From SZUA-442 sp051011415 (GTDB lineage: Bacteria; Actinomycetota; Acidimicrobiia; Spongiisociales; UBA5794), in the NCBI GenBank assembly GCA_051011415.1, contig JBPCTY010000179.1, positions 1 through 25,346 of the forward strand: a stretch of DNA of 25,346 nt. The letters are read 5' to 3'. This document shows positions 8,235-14,389 of this stretch, piece after piece. Position 1 is the first letter of the stretch. Each line of letters begins with the position of its first letter. Position numbers and translations under genes: made by a program. Below the pieces are notes generated by a model. That model had not been told where the DNA came from and searched no databases. It saw nothing but the letters and a program-made list of their open reading frames with translations.

Positions 8235-9545
8235 TCAGGTCGCGGCGACGATATCGAGAAGCGGACGCAGCTTGAGCCGTGTCTCGTCGACTTCGTCGGC
8301 AGGGACCGAGTCGGCAACGATGCCAGCACCAGCAAACAGGTGGGTGGTGGCATCCGTGACCAACCCACACCGCAGGGCAATCGCGATTTCGGCATCTCCA
8401 CCCGCCGTCACCCAACCAACACCACCGGTGTACCAGCCGCGGTCAAATGCCTCGGCGTCATCGATGTATGAGACTGCAGGAATCCTTGGAACGCCCCCCA
8501 CGGCAGGTGTTGGGTGGAGCGCCTCAACGAGGTCGAAGGGTGAAGCGTCTCCCGCATCACCCACAATCCTGGTCGAGAGGTGCTGAACCGTCGCCATCTT
8601 CTTCAGGTTCGGTCCTGAGGGTGTGGAAAGGTTCTCGACGAGGCCATCCAAGCGATCAACGATGTCGTCCACGACGAAGCGGTGTTCCTCCTGGTCCTTT
8701 GCCGACGCAACGAGCGCATCCCCGAATGCCTCATCTTCCGCACTGCCCGCACCCCTCGGGGCAGATCCTGCAAGGGGATTCGATGTGAACTGACCCGCAT
8801 CGACACCAACGAGAAGCTCCGGGCTTGCGCCCATGAACACGCTGTCGTGCGACTTCCAGGCAAATGTGTAGCAACCCGGGTACGACCGAGCGAGCTCCCT
8901 GAACACTCGGAGGATCTGAACAGATTCAGTCGATGTGACCCTCACTGATCTGGCAAGCACAACCTTGTCGAGCTCTCCCGCACCAATGACCTTCACAGCG
9001 CCTTCAACCGCCTCGGCCCACGATGCAACGTCCGGGATCGACTCGATCGAGTGGTCGCCCGGGTCAAGCACGGGGATCGCACTCGGTCTCCGCATCGATG
9101 CCAGGAGCTCAATCGTGGGCTCGGGGCGCTCCCCGTTCGGTACAGCAACAGTGAGGATCGCCGGACCATCTGTTCGGCTGATCGAGATCCTCGGCACGAA
9201 CGCATCGAGCGCCGTGAAGTCTGCCCACATCGACGATGCGGCGACTTCATCGTGGAATGCATACCCGATGAACACCCGGAGTTCGTTCGGCAGCGCTGCA
9301 ATTTCGGAGCTCACAGCTGAGAATCGCGTGCTCCCTGAACCTGTGGCATGCCATGCGGTGCCCAGACCGACCAGCTGATGACCGTCCGGGTTTGCAAACG
9401 CAACCGCCCTGTCAACCATGGTGGCTCCGGTGCGGGCGAAGTCGAATGGCTCAAACGAGACTTCGATCGACGCGGTCAGGAAGCTTCCCTCAGTCTTGAG
9501 ACCTGAGCGGATTGCGGCGATTTCGTCTGGCGACACAAGCGGCAT
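8235..9545 (-). CDS. menF: Isochorismate synthase (MenF-type chorismate-binding enzyme)
   Basis: A 436-aa member of the chorismate-binding (TrpE/EntC/MenF) family. It converts chorismate to isochorismate, the entry step of menaquinone synthesis. The catalytic half contains KVVLARSVRV, GASPELLVG, NPLAGSAPRG, EEHRFVVDDIVDRL, HLSTRIVG, EALHPTPAVGGVPR, YTGGVGWV and LFAGAGIVADSVPADEVDET. These are the isochorismate synthase pattern with Mg2+-binding glutamates. The less conserved N-terminal half is typical. I chose the ATG at 9545 (sequence PLVSPDEIAAI after Met); an open frame continues 16 codons further to 9593, but that stretch overlaps the upstream hydrolase gene. The start is 10 bp after the hydrolase stop. 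Assignment to menaquinone rather than siderophore synthesis rests on the adjoining menD, menA, menB and menE. Confidence 0.92.
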   Translation of the reverse strand: MPLVSPDEIAAIRSGLKTEGSFLTASIEVSFEPFDFARTGATMVDRAVAFANPDGHQLVGLGTAWHATGSGSTRFSAVSSEIAALPNELRVFIGYAFHDEVAASSMWADFTALDAFVPRISISRTDGPAILTVAVPNGERPEPTIELLASMRRPSAIPVLDPGDHSIESIPDVASWAEAVEGAVKVIGAGELDKVVLARSVRVTSTESVQILRVFRELARSYPGCYTFAWKSHDSVFMGASPELLVGVDAGQFTSNPLAGSAPRGAGSAEDEAFGDALVASAKDQEEHRFVVDDIVDRLDGLVENLSTPSGPNLKKMATVQHLSTRIVGDAGDASPFDLVEALHPTPAVGGVPRIPAVSYIDDAEAFDRGWYTGGVGWVTAGGDAEIAIALRCGLVTDATTHLFAGAGIVADSVPADEVDETRLKLRPLLDIVAAT

Positions 9546-9555
9546 CCGGCGAATG

Positions 9556-10407
9556 CTACCCCTTGAGGTCCGGTGACCCGGTGCCTGCCACATCGACCAG
9601 CCTGGCTACTTCGCCGGGATACTCCATGGGAACAAAGTGTGTCGCGTCCGGCACCGTGAAGACCTCGACGTCGCGGAACTGCGAGGCGAGAAGCTCGAGG
9701 GCCAGACCCCGGTGGGTGTCAGATTTGGCGCCAACGACAAGTGCCACGGGGCATTCAATCCCTGGGAGAAGATCCCACGTATCAACATTGGTCCCCTCTC
9801 GGTAGTAGTCGGCTTCAACGTCCGGATCACACTTGAGAGTCCAACCGTCCGGTCCATCACGAAAGCCGTGGTCGACGTAGAGGTTCAACGTTTCTGGCTC
9901 CCACGTAGCAAACGGACCGTTCGCAAACCTTTGCAGTGCACCATCCTTCGTGGGAAAAGACCTCCTACGGCGTTCGGCGATGCTCGCAAGCGGGATCTCT
10001 TTCCGCTCGTACGGAGGCGGAAACACGATCGGCTCAATCAGAACGAGCCGGGAGAACAGTCCCGGGGACAGCGCTTCCGCACGTGCAACCGCTGAGCCAC
10101 CGCTCGAGTGTCCGATCCCGACGGTGACATCCTCAAAGGCGCCCGCCACGGAGACGACGTCGCGAGCAACGGTGTCCCACACGTAGGGCATTGATCCCCT
10201 GGCGCTGTCTCCATGACCCCTCTGGTCCATCGATACCCAGCCGCCTCGTGACACGAGGGTGCTCCGTGAGGTAACCGGGCGCCACAGCTCCTTGCAGAAC
10301 CCATTTGCATGCACGAACAGAGCACAAGGCTCGGTCCCGCTCGACTCGACAGAGATCCGCTGGCCGTCGTGACCCCTACCGAGCGCTGATGTCGGCACCA
10401 GTGTCAT
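9556..10407 (-). CDS. Alpha/beta-hydrolase fold protein; possible MenH
   Basis: About 283 aa. Motifs of the alpha/beta hydrolase fold are FVHANGF (oxyanion region, residues 31-37), SMDQRGHGDS (59-68), the nucleophile elbow GHSSGG with Ser101, a candidate acid in VVGAKSDTHRG, and the catalytic His in ATHFVPMEYPGEVA near the C-terminus, so the triad appears complete. The next gene on the strand is menF, 10 bp away, and a MenH-type hydrolase is otherwise missing from the men block. However, the Arg after the nucleophile elbow in E. coli MenH (GYSLGGR) is not matched here (GHSSGGS), so a role as MenH is only a context-based guess. The start is uncertain: the ATG at 10407 overlaps the end of the CBS gene by 32 bp, the alternative ATG is at 10449, and neither has a good Shine-Dalgarno. 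Confidence 0.82.
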   Translation of the reverse strand: MTLVPTSALGRGHDGQRISVESSGTEPCALFVHANGFCKELWRPVTSRSTLVSRGGWVSMDQRGHGDSARGSMPYVWDTVARDVVSVAGAFEDVTVGIGHSSGGSAVARAEALSPGLFSRLVLIEPIVFPPPYERKEIPLASIAERRRRSFPTKDGALQRFANGPFATWEPETLNLYVDHGFRDGPDGWTLKCDPDVEADYYREGTNVDTWDLLPGIECPVALVVGAKSDTHRGLALELLASQFRDVEVFTVPDATHFVPMEYPGEVARLVDVAGTGSPDLKG

Positions 10408-10993
10408 CGATTCGCCAATCCAGCTTGTTGTCCACCCCGACCACGCCATCGAGGCGAATCGCTAGTTCCTCGACAAGCCGAACCTCGGTTCTCGTGCCGA
10501 TCGTCCCAACCAAGGTCACCACGCCGTTCGACACAGAAACGTCGACCGTCTCAGGGTCGACGAAGAGAACGCGTCGAATGAGGTCTTCTCGTATCTCATC
10601 CTCGATGACATCGTCAGGTCTTGTAAAGGCAGCAACGATGTCGAACCGGGACAAAATGCCGACCATCTTGCCCCCTTCAACGACGAGCACACGCTTCACG
10701 CCGGCTGTGTGCATGTACCGCGCCGCCTCCATGACCTCAAGGTCTGGAGGAACGCTGACGACGGAGTCCGACATTGCCTGGCCAACCTCAGCCGGTCCCT
10801 CACCGTGCTCGGCGCGTTCGAGCTCCAATGCGAGGAAGTCGCCTTCCGTGATGATTCCAAGTACATGGTCATCTGCATCGACGACCGGAAGCCCTGAAAC
10901 CCGGTATCGAAACATCATCCGCGCGGCGTCTCGTGTGGTGGTCGTTGGAGCCACCGCAACCACGTCTGTGGTCATCAAATCGCGAACGTGCAT
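10376..10993 (-). CDS. CBS-domain pair plus BON-domain protein
   Basis: A 205-aa soluble protein. Residues 1-55 and about 70-124 are two CBS modules: VRDLMTTDVVAVAPTTTTRDAARMM…GLPVVD…VLGIITEGDFL, then AMSDSVVSVPPDLEVMEAARYM…VKRVLVVEGGKMVGILSRFDIV. Together they would form a Bateman module that typically binds adenine nucleotides. Residues 130-195 form a BON domain (VSNGVVTLVGTIGTRTEVRLVEELAIRLDGVVGVDN), a small fold linked to membrane or ligand interaction. I chose the ATG at 10993 because an ideal AGGAGG lies 4 nt upstream. That AGGAGG overlaps the TAG stop of the preceding 918-aa gene, so translation is probably coupled to the GNAT-acyl-CoA synthetase. A nucleotide-sensing regulatory role is plausible but its target is unknown. 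Confidence 0.9.
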   Translation of the reverse strand: MHVRDLMTTDVVAVAPTTTTRDAARMMFRYRVSGLPVVDADDHVLGIITEGDFLALELERAEHGEGPAEVGQAMSDSVVSVPPDLEVMEAARYMHTAGVKRVLVVEGGKMVGILSRFDIVAAFTRPDDVIEDEIREDLIRRVLFVDPETVDVSVSNGVVTLVGTIGTRTEVRLVEELAIRLDGVVGVDNKLDWRIDDTGADISAR

Positions 10994-11001
10994 CTGTCCT
11001 C

Positions 11002-13758
11002 CTACAAAGCGGACGGCAGATCGGTGCGTGAGGGAATCCAACTTCCCGCAACTGGCCGAACCTTGATCCGAGCGTCCACGATACGCACACCGTCTCCCGG
11101 TCTGCCGACTTTCACGGGGTTGAGGTCCATTTCGAAGATCTCTGGCAGATCCTCAACGAGGGCTGACACCCGCAAGAGCGTGTCGATGACAGCCTCGATA
11201 TCCCCCGGATCACCACCCCGGTAGCCCTCCAGCAGTCGCGCTGATTTCACCTCGCCGATCATCTCCCGGGCGTCGACATCGGTGAGCGGGTGGATCCGAA
11301 ATGCGACGTCTCCAATCAGCTCCACGAACACGCCGCCGAGGCCGAACACAATGAGTGGCCCAAAGTTCGGGTCCTCAACCATCCCTACCAGCACTTCATG
11401 GCCGCCCTCGACGAACTCTTGGACAAGTACGCCTTCAGGGTCAGGCACGGCGCTTGTTACCTGATCGAACGCGGCGCGAACTTCGTCCTCACCGAAAACG
11501 TCAAGCGCTACCCCTCCGACATCCGACTTGTGCACAGCGGAGGGAGAGATGACCTTCAGCACTACCGAGCCGCCGATTTCTGCGGCAAAAGCGACCGCCT
11601 CGTCGCCTGTTTCCACGGTGCGTGCCTTTGGGATGTTGAGACCGTACGCATCGAGAACCGCGTCGACGTCGTCGGGCTCGAGCCAGTCTCCGTCCTCGCC
11701 GACGCCAGCGACTGCCCTATCAATGATGGCTCGAGCCATCTGATGGTCCGTATCAGCAAACTCGACTGCTGTTCCCACCGGCTCTTCAAGCCATTCGGCA
11801 TACTCCACTGACTTCCGAAGAGCTCTGGCTGCACGCTCTGGAAACGAGAACACAGGGAACTTGACCGTCTTGGATTCAAGCTCGGACGGGGCACCACCGC
11901 TGTGCATGTAGACGGCGAGGAAGGTCTTGTCGCTCGTTGACTCTTCAACGGCTTCCTTGATCGCAACGGCAGTCTCGGTAACGCCGACCGTCGACGCCGG
12001 GATGTACAAAGCAATCACGGCGTCGATCTCATCACTCTGCATCAACAGCTCGATGGTCTGCTTGTACTCCGCAGGCCCCGCAGCTGCGATCATGTCCACG
12101 GGGTTGCTGACTGCTGCATCCTCGCTGAGATAGCTCATCAGCTTGGCCTTGAGCTCGTCGGAGAACTGTGGAACCTCGAGGCCCTGGGATTCGAGTGCGT
12201 CGACCGCAAGAATCGCCGGGCCACCAGCATTCGTCAGCAGCCCCACTCGCCGACCGCGTGGCACCGGTTGGTTCGCAAGCAGCGAGGTCACATCGAACAG
12301 CTCCTCAAGCGTCTCGACCCGCACGACGCCTGCCTGGCTGAACAGAGCATCGACCGCAACGTCGAGGCTTGCGAGTGAACCCGTGTGGCTCGAGGCTGCC
12401 CTGGCGCCGGCTGCAGTACGGCCAGATTTGACCGCGACGATCGGCTTCTGCTTTCCGATCCGTTGCGCAATCCGACCAAAACGTCGCGGATTCCCGAAAG
12501 ACTCGAGATACAGGAGGATCACATCTGTGTTTGGGTCATCCTCCCAAAAGAGCAGAAGGTCGTTGCCGGACACATCTGCCTTGTTTCCAACCGACACGAA
12601 CGTCGAGATTCCGATGCCAAGCTCATTTGCATAGTCCAGAATCGCCAGTCCGAGTGCTCCGGACTGCGACGACATCGCAACATTGCCTGGGGTGGGAGCG
12701 AGCGGCCCAAACTGCCCGTCGAGGCTCACCGCAGGGTCGGTGTTCAGCAGGCCCATGCAGTTGGGGCCGACCATCCGCATCCCTGCGTCTCGCACGATGC
12801 GAAGCAGCTCCTCTTCGGCTCTTTCTCCGTCATCTCCGGTTTCAGAGAACCCCGCAGAAATCACGCACAGACCTCGCACACCCTTCTCTGCGCACTCACG
12901 AACAACATCGAGTACGAACGGGCCAGGAACGACAATGAACGCCAAATCGATCGGGACCGGAATATCCAAGACGGACTTGAACGTCGGGATCGAGCGTATG
13001 AATGGACTCTTTGGGTTCACTGGATACACGGGACCGCGATAGTCCGCATTGATGATGTTGTTGAAGAGTCGACCACCGATTGAGGCGGTGTTCCTGCTCG
13101 CACCGATCACGGCGACACTTTGCGGGTAGAAGAAGGGCATCAGGCTTGCCGCAGTGGCCCTCCGTTCGGCCTCGCCCTCGGCCTCAATCACCGCATCCGA
13201 CTCCTTGGTCGGAAAGTCGACGGTGTACACCCCTTCGTCAATATCCCTCGTCAGCGTGAATCCAGCATTTCGAAAGACCCGCATCATCGCGTGGTTGTCT
13301 GCAAGAAGATGGGCCCTGAACGCGGTGATCCCTTGTGTCCGGGCAAAAGCGGTCAAACGGAAGAGCAGCAGGGATCCAATGCCTCTTCCCTGCATCCCAT
13401 CGGTGACCGTGAACGCCACCTCTGCGACCGACGGGTCGTCCTCAAGAGCGTTGTAGCGACCGACGCCTGCGATACGCCCCTCGTCAAGTGCCACAAAAGC
13501 CATGGCGTGGCGGTAGTCAATCCGAGTGAACTCGCCCAACTCCTGCGGGGAGAGCTCTTGTTTGACCCGGAAGAATCGGTAGTAGCTGCTCTCGGTCGAC
13601 ATCGACCTCACGAGATCCTGAAGCGCATCGGCGTCCTGCGGCGCAATCGGGCGGATTCGGACGGTGTGCCCGTCTTTGAGAATGCTGTCCTGTTCCCAAT
13701 CGGAGGGGTACCCGTCCGGCGGTTCAACGATGGAAGAAGACACTGCGGTGGTGGACAT
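11002..13758 (-). CDS. GNAT acetyltransferase fused to NDP-forming acyl-CoA synthetase (Pat-like)
   Basis: A 918-aa fusion protein. Residues about 30-185 are a GNAT acetyltransferase with the acetyl-CoA loop QGRGIG at 123-128. Residues about 205-330 are a CoA-binding Rossmann domain (SVAVIGASRN…GPVYPVNPK). Residues about 340-640 are the succinyl-CoA-synthetase-like ligase domain (AMSSQSGALG, SVGNKADVSGNDLL, VAVKSGRTAAG). Residues about 690-900 are an ATP-grasp domain (VVLKVISPSAVHKSDVGGV, EVLVGMVEDPNFGPLIVFGLGG). E. coli Pat has the reverse order (synthetase first), and actinobacteria are known to have GNAT-first versions that acetylate enzymes such as acetyl-CoA synthetase. The phosphohistidine of active NDP-forming synthetases is retained as His458 in SSHTGS, so both halves may be active. 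A Shine-Dalgarno (GAGGGG) precedes the ATG. It is the first large gene of the minus-strand run ending in menF. Confidence 0.92.
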   Translation of the reverse strand: MSTTAVSSSIVEPPDGYPSDWEQDSILKDGHTVRIRPIAPQDADALQDLVRSMSTESSYYRFFRVKQELSPQELGEFTRIDYRHAMAFVALDEGRIAGVGRYNALEDDPSVAEVAFTVTDGMQGRGIGSLLLFRLTAFARTQGITAFRAHLLADNHAMMRVFRNAGFTLTRDIDEGVYTVDFPTKESDAVIEAEGEAERRATAASLMPFFYPQSVAVIGASRNTASIGGRLFNNIINADYRGPVYPVNPKSPFIRSIPTFKSVLDIPVPIDLAFIVVPGPFVLDVVRECAEKGVRGLCVISAGFSETGDDGERAEEELLRIVRDAGMRMVGPNCMGLLNTDPAVSLDGQFGPLAPTPGNVAMSSQSGALGLAILDYANELGIGISTFVSVGNKADVSGNDLLLFWEDDPNTDVILLYLESFGNPRRFGRIAQRIGKQKPIVAVKSGRTAAGARAASSHTGSLASLDVAVDALFSQAGVVRVETLEELFDVTSLLANQPVPRGRRVGLLTNAGGPAILAVDALESQGLEVPQFSDELKAKLMSYLSEDAAVSNPVDMIAAAGPAEYKQTIELLMQSDEIDAVIALYIPASTVGVTETAVAIKEAVEESTSDKTFLAVYMHSGGAPSELESKTVKFPVFSFPERAARALRKSVEYAEWLEEPVGTAVEFADTDHQMARAIIDRAVAGVGEDGDWLEPDDVDAVLDAYGLNIPKARTVETGDEAVAFAAEIGGSVVLKVISPSAVHKSDVGGVALDVFGEDEVRAAFDQVTSAVPDPEGVLVQEFVEGGHEVLVGMVEDPNFGPLIVFGLGGVFVELIGDVAFRIHPLTDVDAREMIGEVKSARLLEGYRGGDPGDIEAVIDTLLRVSALVEDLPEIFEMDLNPVKVGRPGDGVRIVDARIKVRPVAGSWIPSRTDLPSAL

Positions 13759-13835
13759 AGACCCCTCTTGTGTAGTTCTCCAATTCTCGCAGGGTGGCGG
13801 GAGTAGAGGGACCTTCGACCACCCGGCCGATAGAG

Positions 13836-13897
13836 AAAAGGCCCCCGGTCGTCAGCCACGATGCTGCGCTATGCGCACGGGTTGAGGACCGGAGGCC
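13836..13897 (-). terminator. Terminator-like or attenuator hairpin after the Cys-rich micro-ORF
   Basis: On the minus-strand RNA an 11-nt arm GGCCUCCGGUC (13897-13887) can pair with GACCGGGGGCC (13850-13840). Ten pairs are Watson-Crick and one is G·U. The second arm is followed immediately by UUUUCUC. The 36-nt loop contains a further small hairpin, UGCGC-AUA-GCGCA (13877-13865). The element lies 19 nt after the micro-ORF stop and 77 bp before the ATG of the GNAT-acyl-CoA synthetase. It could end a micro-ORF transcript or act as a conditional attenuator for the genes downstream. The U-tract is short, so strength is uncertain. Confidence 0.55.
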
Positions 13898-13916
13898 GAT
13901 GGATTGAAAGCTTCAC

Positions 13917-13973
13917 CTAGCAGCAGTCGCACGAATCATCGGGTCCGCAACAACCGTTGTATGTCGTGATCAT
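13917..13973 (-). CDS. 18-aa cysteine-rich micropeptide (metal-binding peptide or leader peptide)
   Basis: A tiny ORF, ATG at 13973 to TAG at 13917, reads MITTYNGCCGPDDSCDCC. Five of 18 residues are Cys (8, 9, 15, 17, 18), in CC and CxCC groupings suited to thiophilic metal binding. Support for translation is strong for so short a frame: a perfect AGGAGG (13981-13986) sits 7 nt before the ATG, a promoter-like pair lies in the shared intergenic region, and a terminator-like hairpin follows. It is divergent from an ArsR-family gene whose own N-terminus carries CC and CC pairs. I do not recognise the peptide. Two readings fit: a metallothionein-like micropeptide controlled by the repressor, or a Cys-rich leader whose translation senses cysteine supply and controls the downstream operon, as described for polycysteine leader ORFs in mycobacteria. 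Confidence 0.6.
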   Translation of the reverse strand: MITTYNGCCGPDDSCDCC

Positions 13974-13980
13974 GTCTTTA

Positions 13981-13986
13981 CCTCCT
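13981..13986 (-). promoter_or_regulatory. Consensus Shine-Dalgarno of the Cys-rich micro-ORF
   Basis: The minus-strand sequence is AGGAGG, with a 7-nt spacer (TAAAGAC) to the ATG at 13973. It is among the strongest ribosome binding sites in the window, where most genes have weak or partial sites. It is the main reason to accept an ORF of only 18 codons. Confidence 0.75.
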
Positions 13987-14014
13987 CTCGCGTTCGTCGC
14001 TCGATATTGATGAT

Positions 14015-14047
14015 TGTCTATACGACATGATATAGACATCTGTCTAT
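14015..14047. promoter_or_regulatory. Candidate ArsR operator with three half-sites
   Basis: TGTCTATA (14015-14022) and TATAGACA (14031-14038) form a perfect 8-bp inverted repeat with an 8-bp spacer. A third half-site, TGTCTAT (14041-14047), makes a second perfect inverted repeat (7-2-7) with the end of the second. The sites lie between the two divergent starts and overlap promoter-like hexamers on both strands. That is the arrangement expected for an autoregulating ArsR/SmtB-family repressor that also controls its divergent neighbour. Binding is inferred from geometry only. Confidence 0.6.
14017..14046 (-). promoter_or_regulatory. Candidate promoter for the Cys-rich micro-ORF
   Basis: The minus strand reads TAGACA (14046-14041), an 18-nt spacer, then TATAGA (14022-14017). 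The first differs from TTGACA at one position; the second has four matches to TATAAT. Both hexamers lie inside the inverted-repeat half-sites. This would give a leader of roughly 35-40 nt before the ATG, with room for the AGGAGG. Confidence 0.4.
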
Positions 14048-14061
14048 CTGTCAACTACAAT
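14033..14061 (+). promoter_or_regulatory. Candidate promoter of the arsR-like gene giving a leaderless mRNA
   Basis: TAGACA (14033-14038), a 17-nt spacer and TACAAT (14056-14061) each match the sigma70 consensus at five of six positions. The expected start point, about 7 nt after the -10, falls at or next to the ATG at 14069. No Shine-Dalgarno is present before that ATG, so the transcript is probably leaderless. The -35 lies within an operator half-site, so bound repressor would block it. Confidence 0.55.
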
Positions 14062-14068
14062 CAGATGC

Positions 14069-14389
14069 ATGGAATGTTGCGACCCAATCTGCTGCACCTC
14101 TCTCGGTGCCGATGACGCCGATCGCATGGCTCTTCGCCTCAAGGCGCTGTCGGACCCCACCCGGCTCCGGTTGTTCAGCCTGATCACAAGCACTCCCGAG
14201 CAGTGCGCATGCGATCTGACGGAGCCACTTGGCGTCAGCCAACCAACCGTGAGCCATCATCTCAAGATTCTCACCCAAGCAGGTCTCGTGAAGCGCGAGC
14301 AACGTGGCCGTTGGGCTTTCTATACAGCCGATGACTCTGCGCTTGAGGAGCTCAGCGGGTTTCTAGACCCGCACGCCGTCCTGGCTTAA
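14069..14389 (+). CDS. ArsR/SmtB-family metalloregulator with CadC-like cysteine set
   Basis: A 106-aa winged-helix repressor. The family core is LKALSDPTRLRLFSLI (24-39), then the alpha-3 motif QCACDL (45-50, Cys46 and Cys48), then the recognition helix VSQPTVSHHLKILTQAGLV and the wing KREQRGRWAFYTA. The CxC in CACDL is the position of the ELCVCDL metal site of ArsR and CadC. The N-terminus adds Cys3, Cys4, Cys8 and Cys9; CadC uses N-terminal Cys plus the alpha-3 CxC to bind Cd/Pb, so a thiolate site for a soft metal or arsenite is likely. Which ion it senses cannot be read. The gene faces the Cys-rich micro-ORF across candidate operator sites. Its last 27 bp overlap the end of the convergent kinase gene. 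No efflux pump or arsenate reductase is nearby. Confidence 0.93.
   Translation: MECCDPICCTSLGADDADRMALRLKALSDPTRLRLFSLITSTPEQCACDLTEPLGVSQPTVSHHLKILTQAGLVKREQRGRWAFYTADDSALEELSGFLDPHAVLA

Noticed and set aside
8223..8242. Hairpin CGACTGAC-GAG-GTCA-G-GTCG spanning the menD and menF stop codons, considered as a bidirectional terminator
   Set aside because: The stem is short and bulged, and no U-tract follows on either strand, so I do not call it a terminator.
13120..13806. Open frame of 228 codons on the plus strand opposite the GNAT domain
   Set aside because: It is antisense to conserved GNAT sequence, with no Shine-Dalgarno and no recognisable fold.
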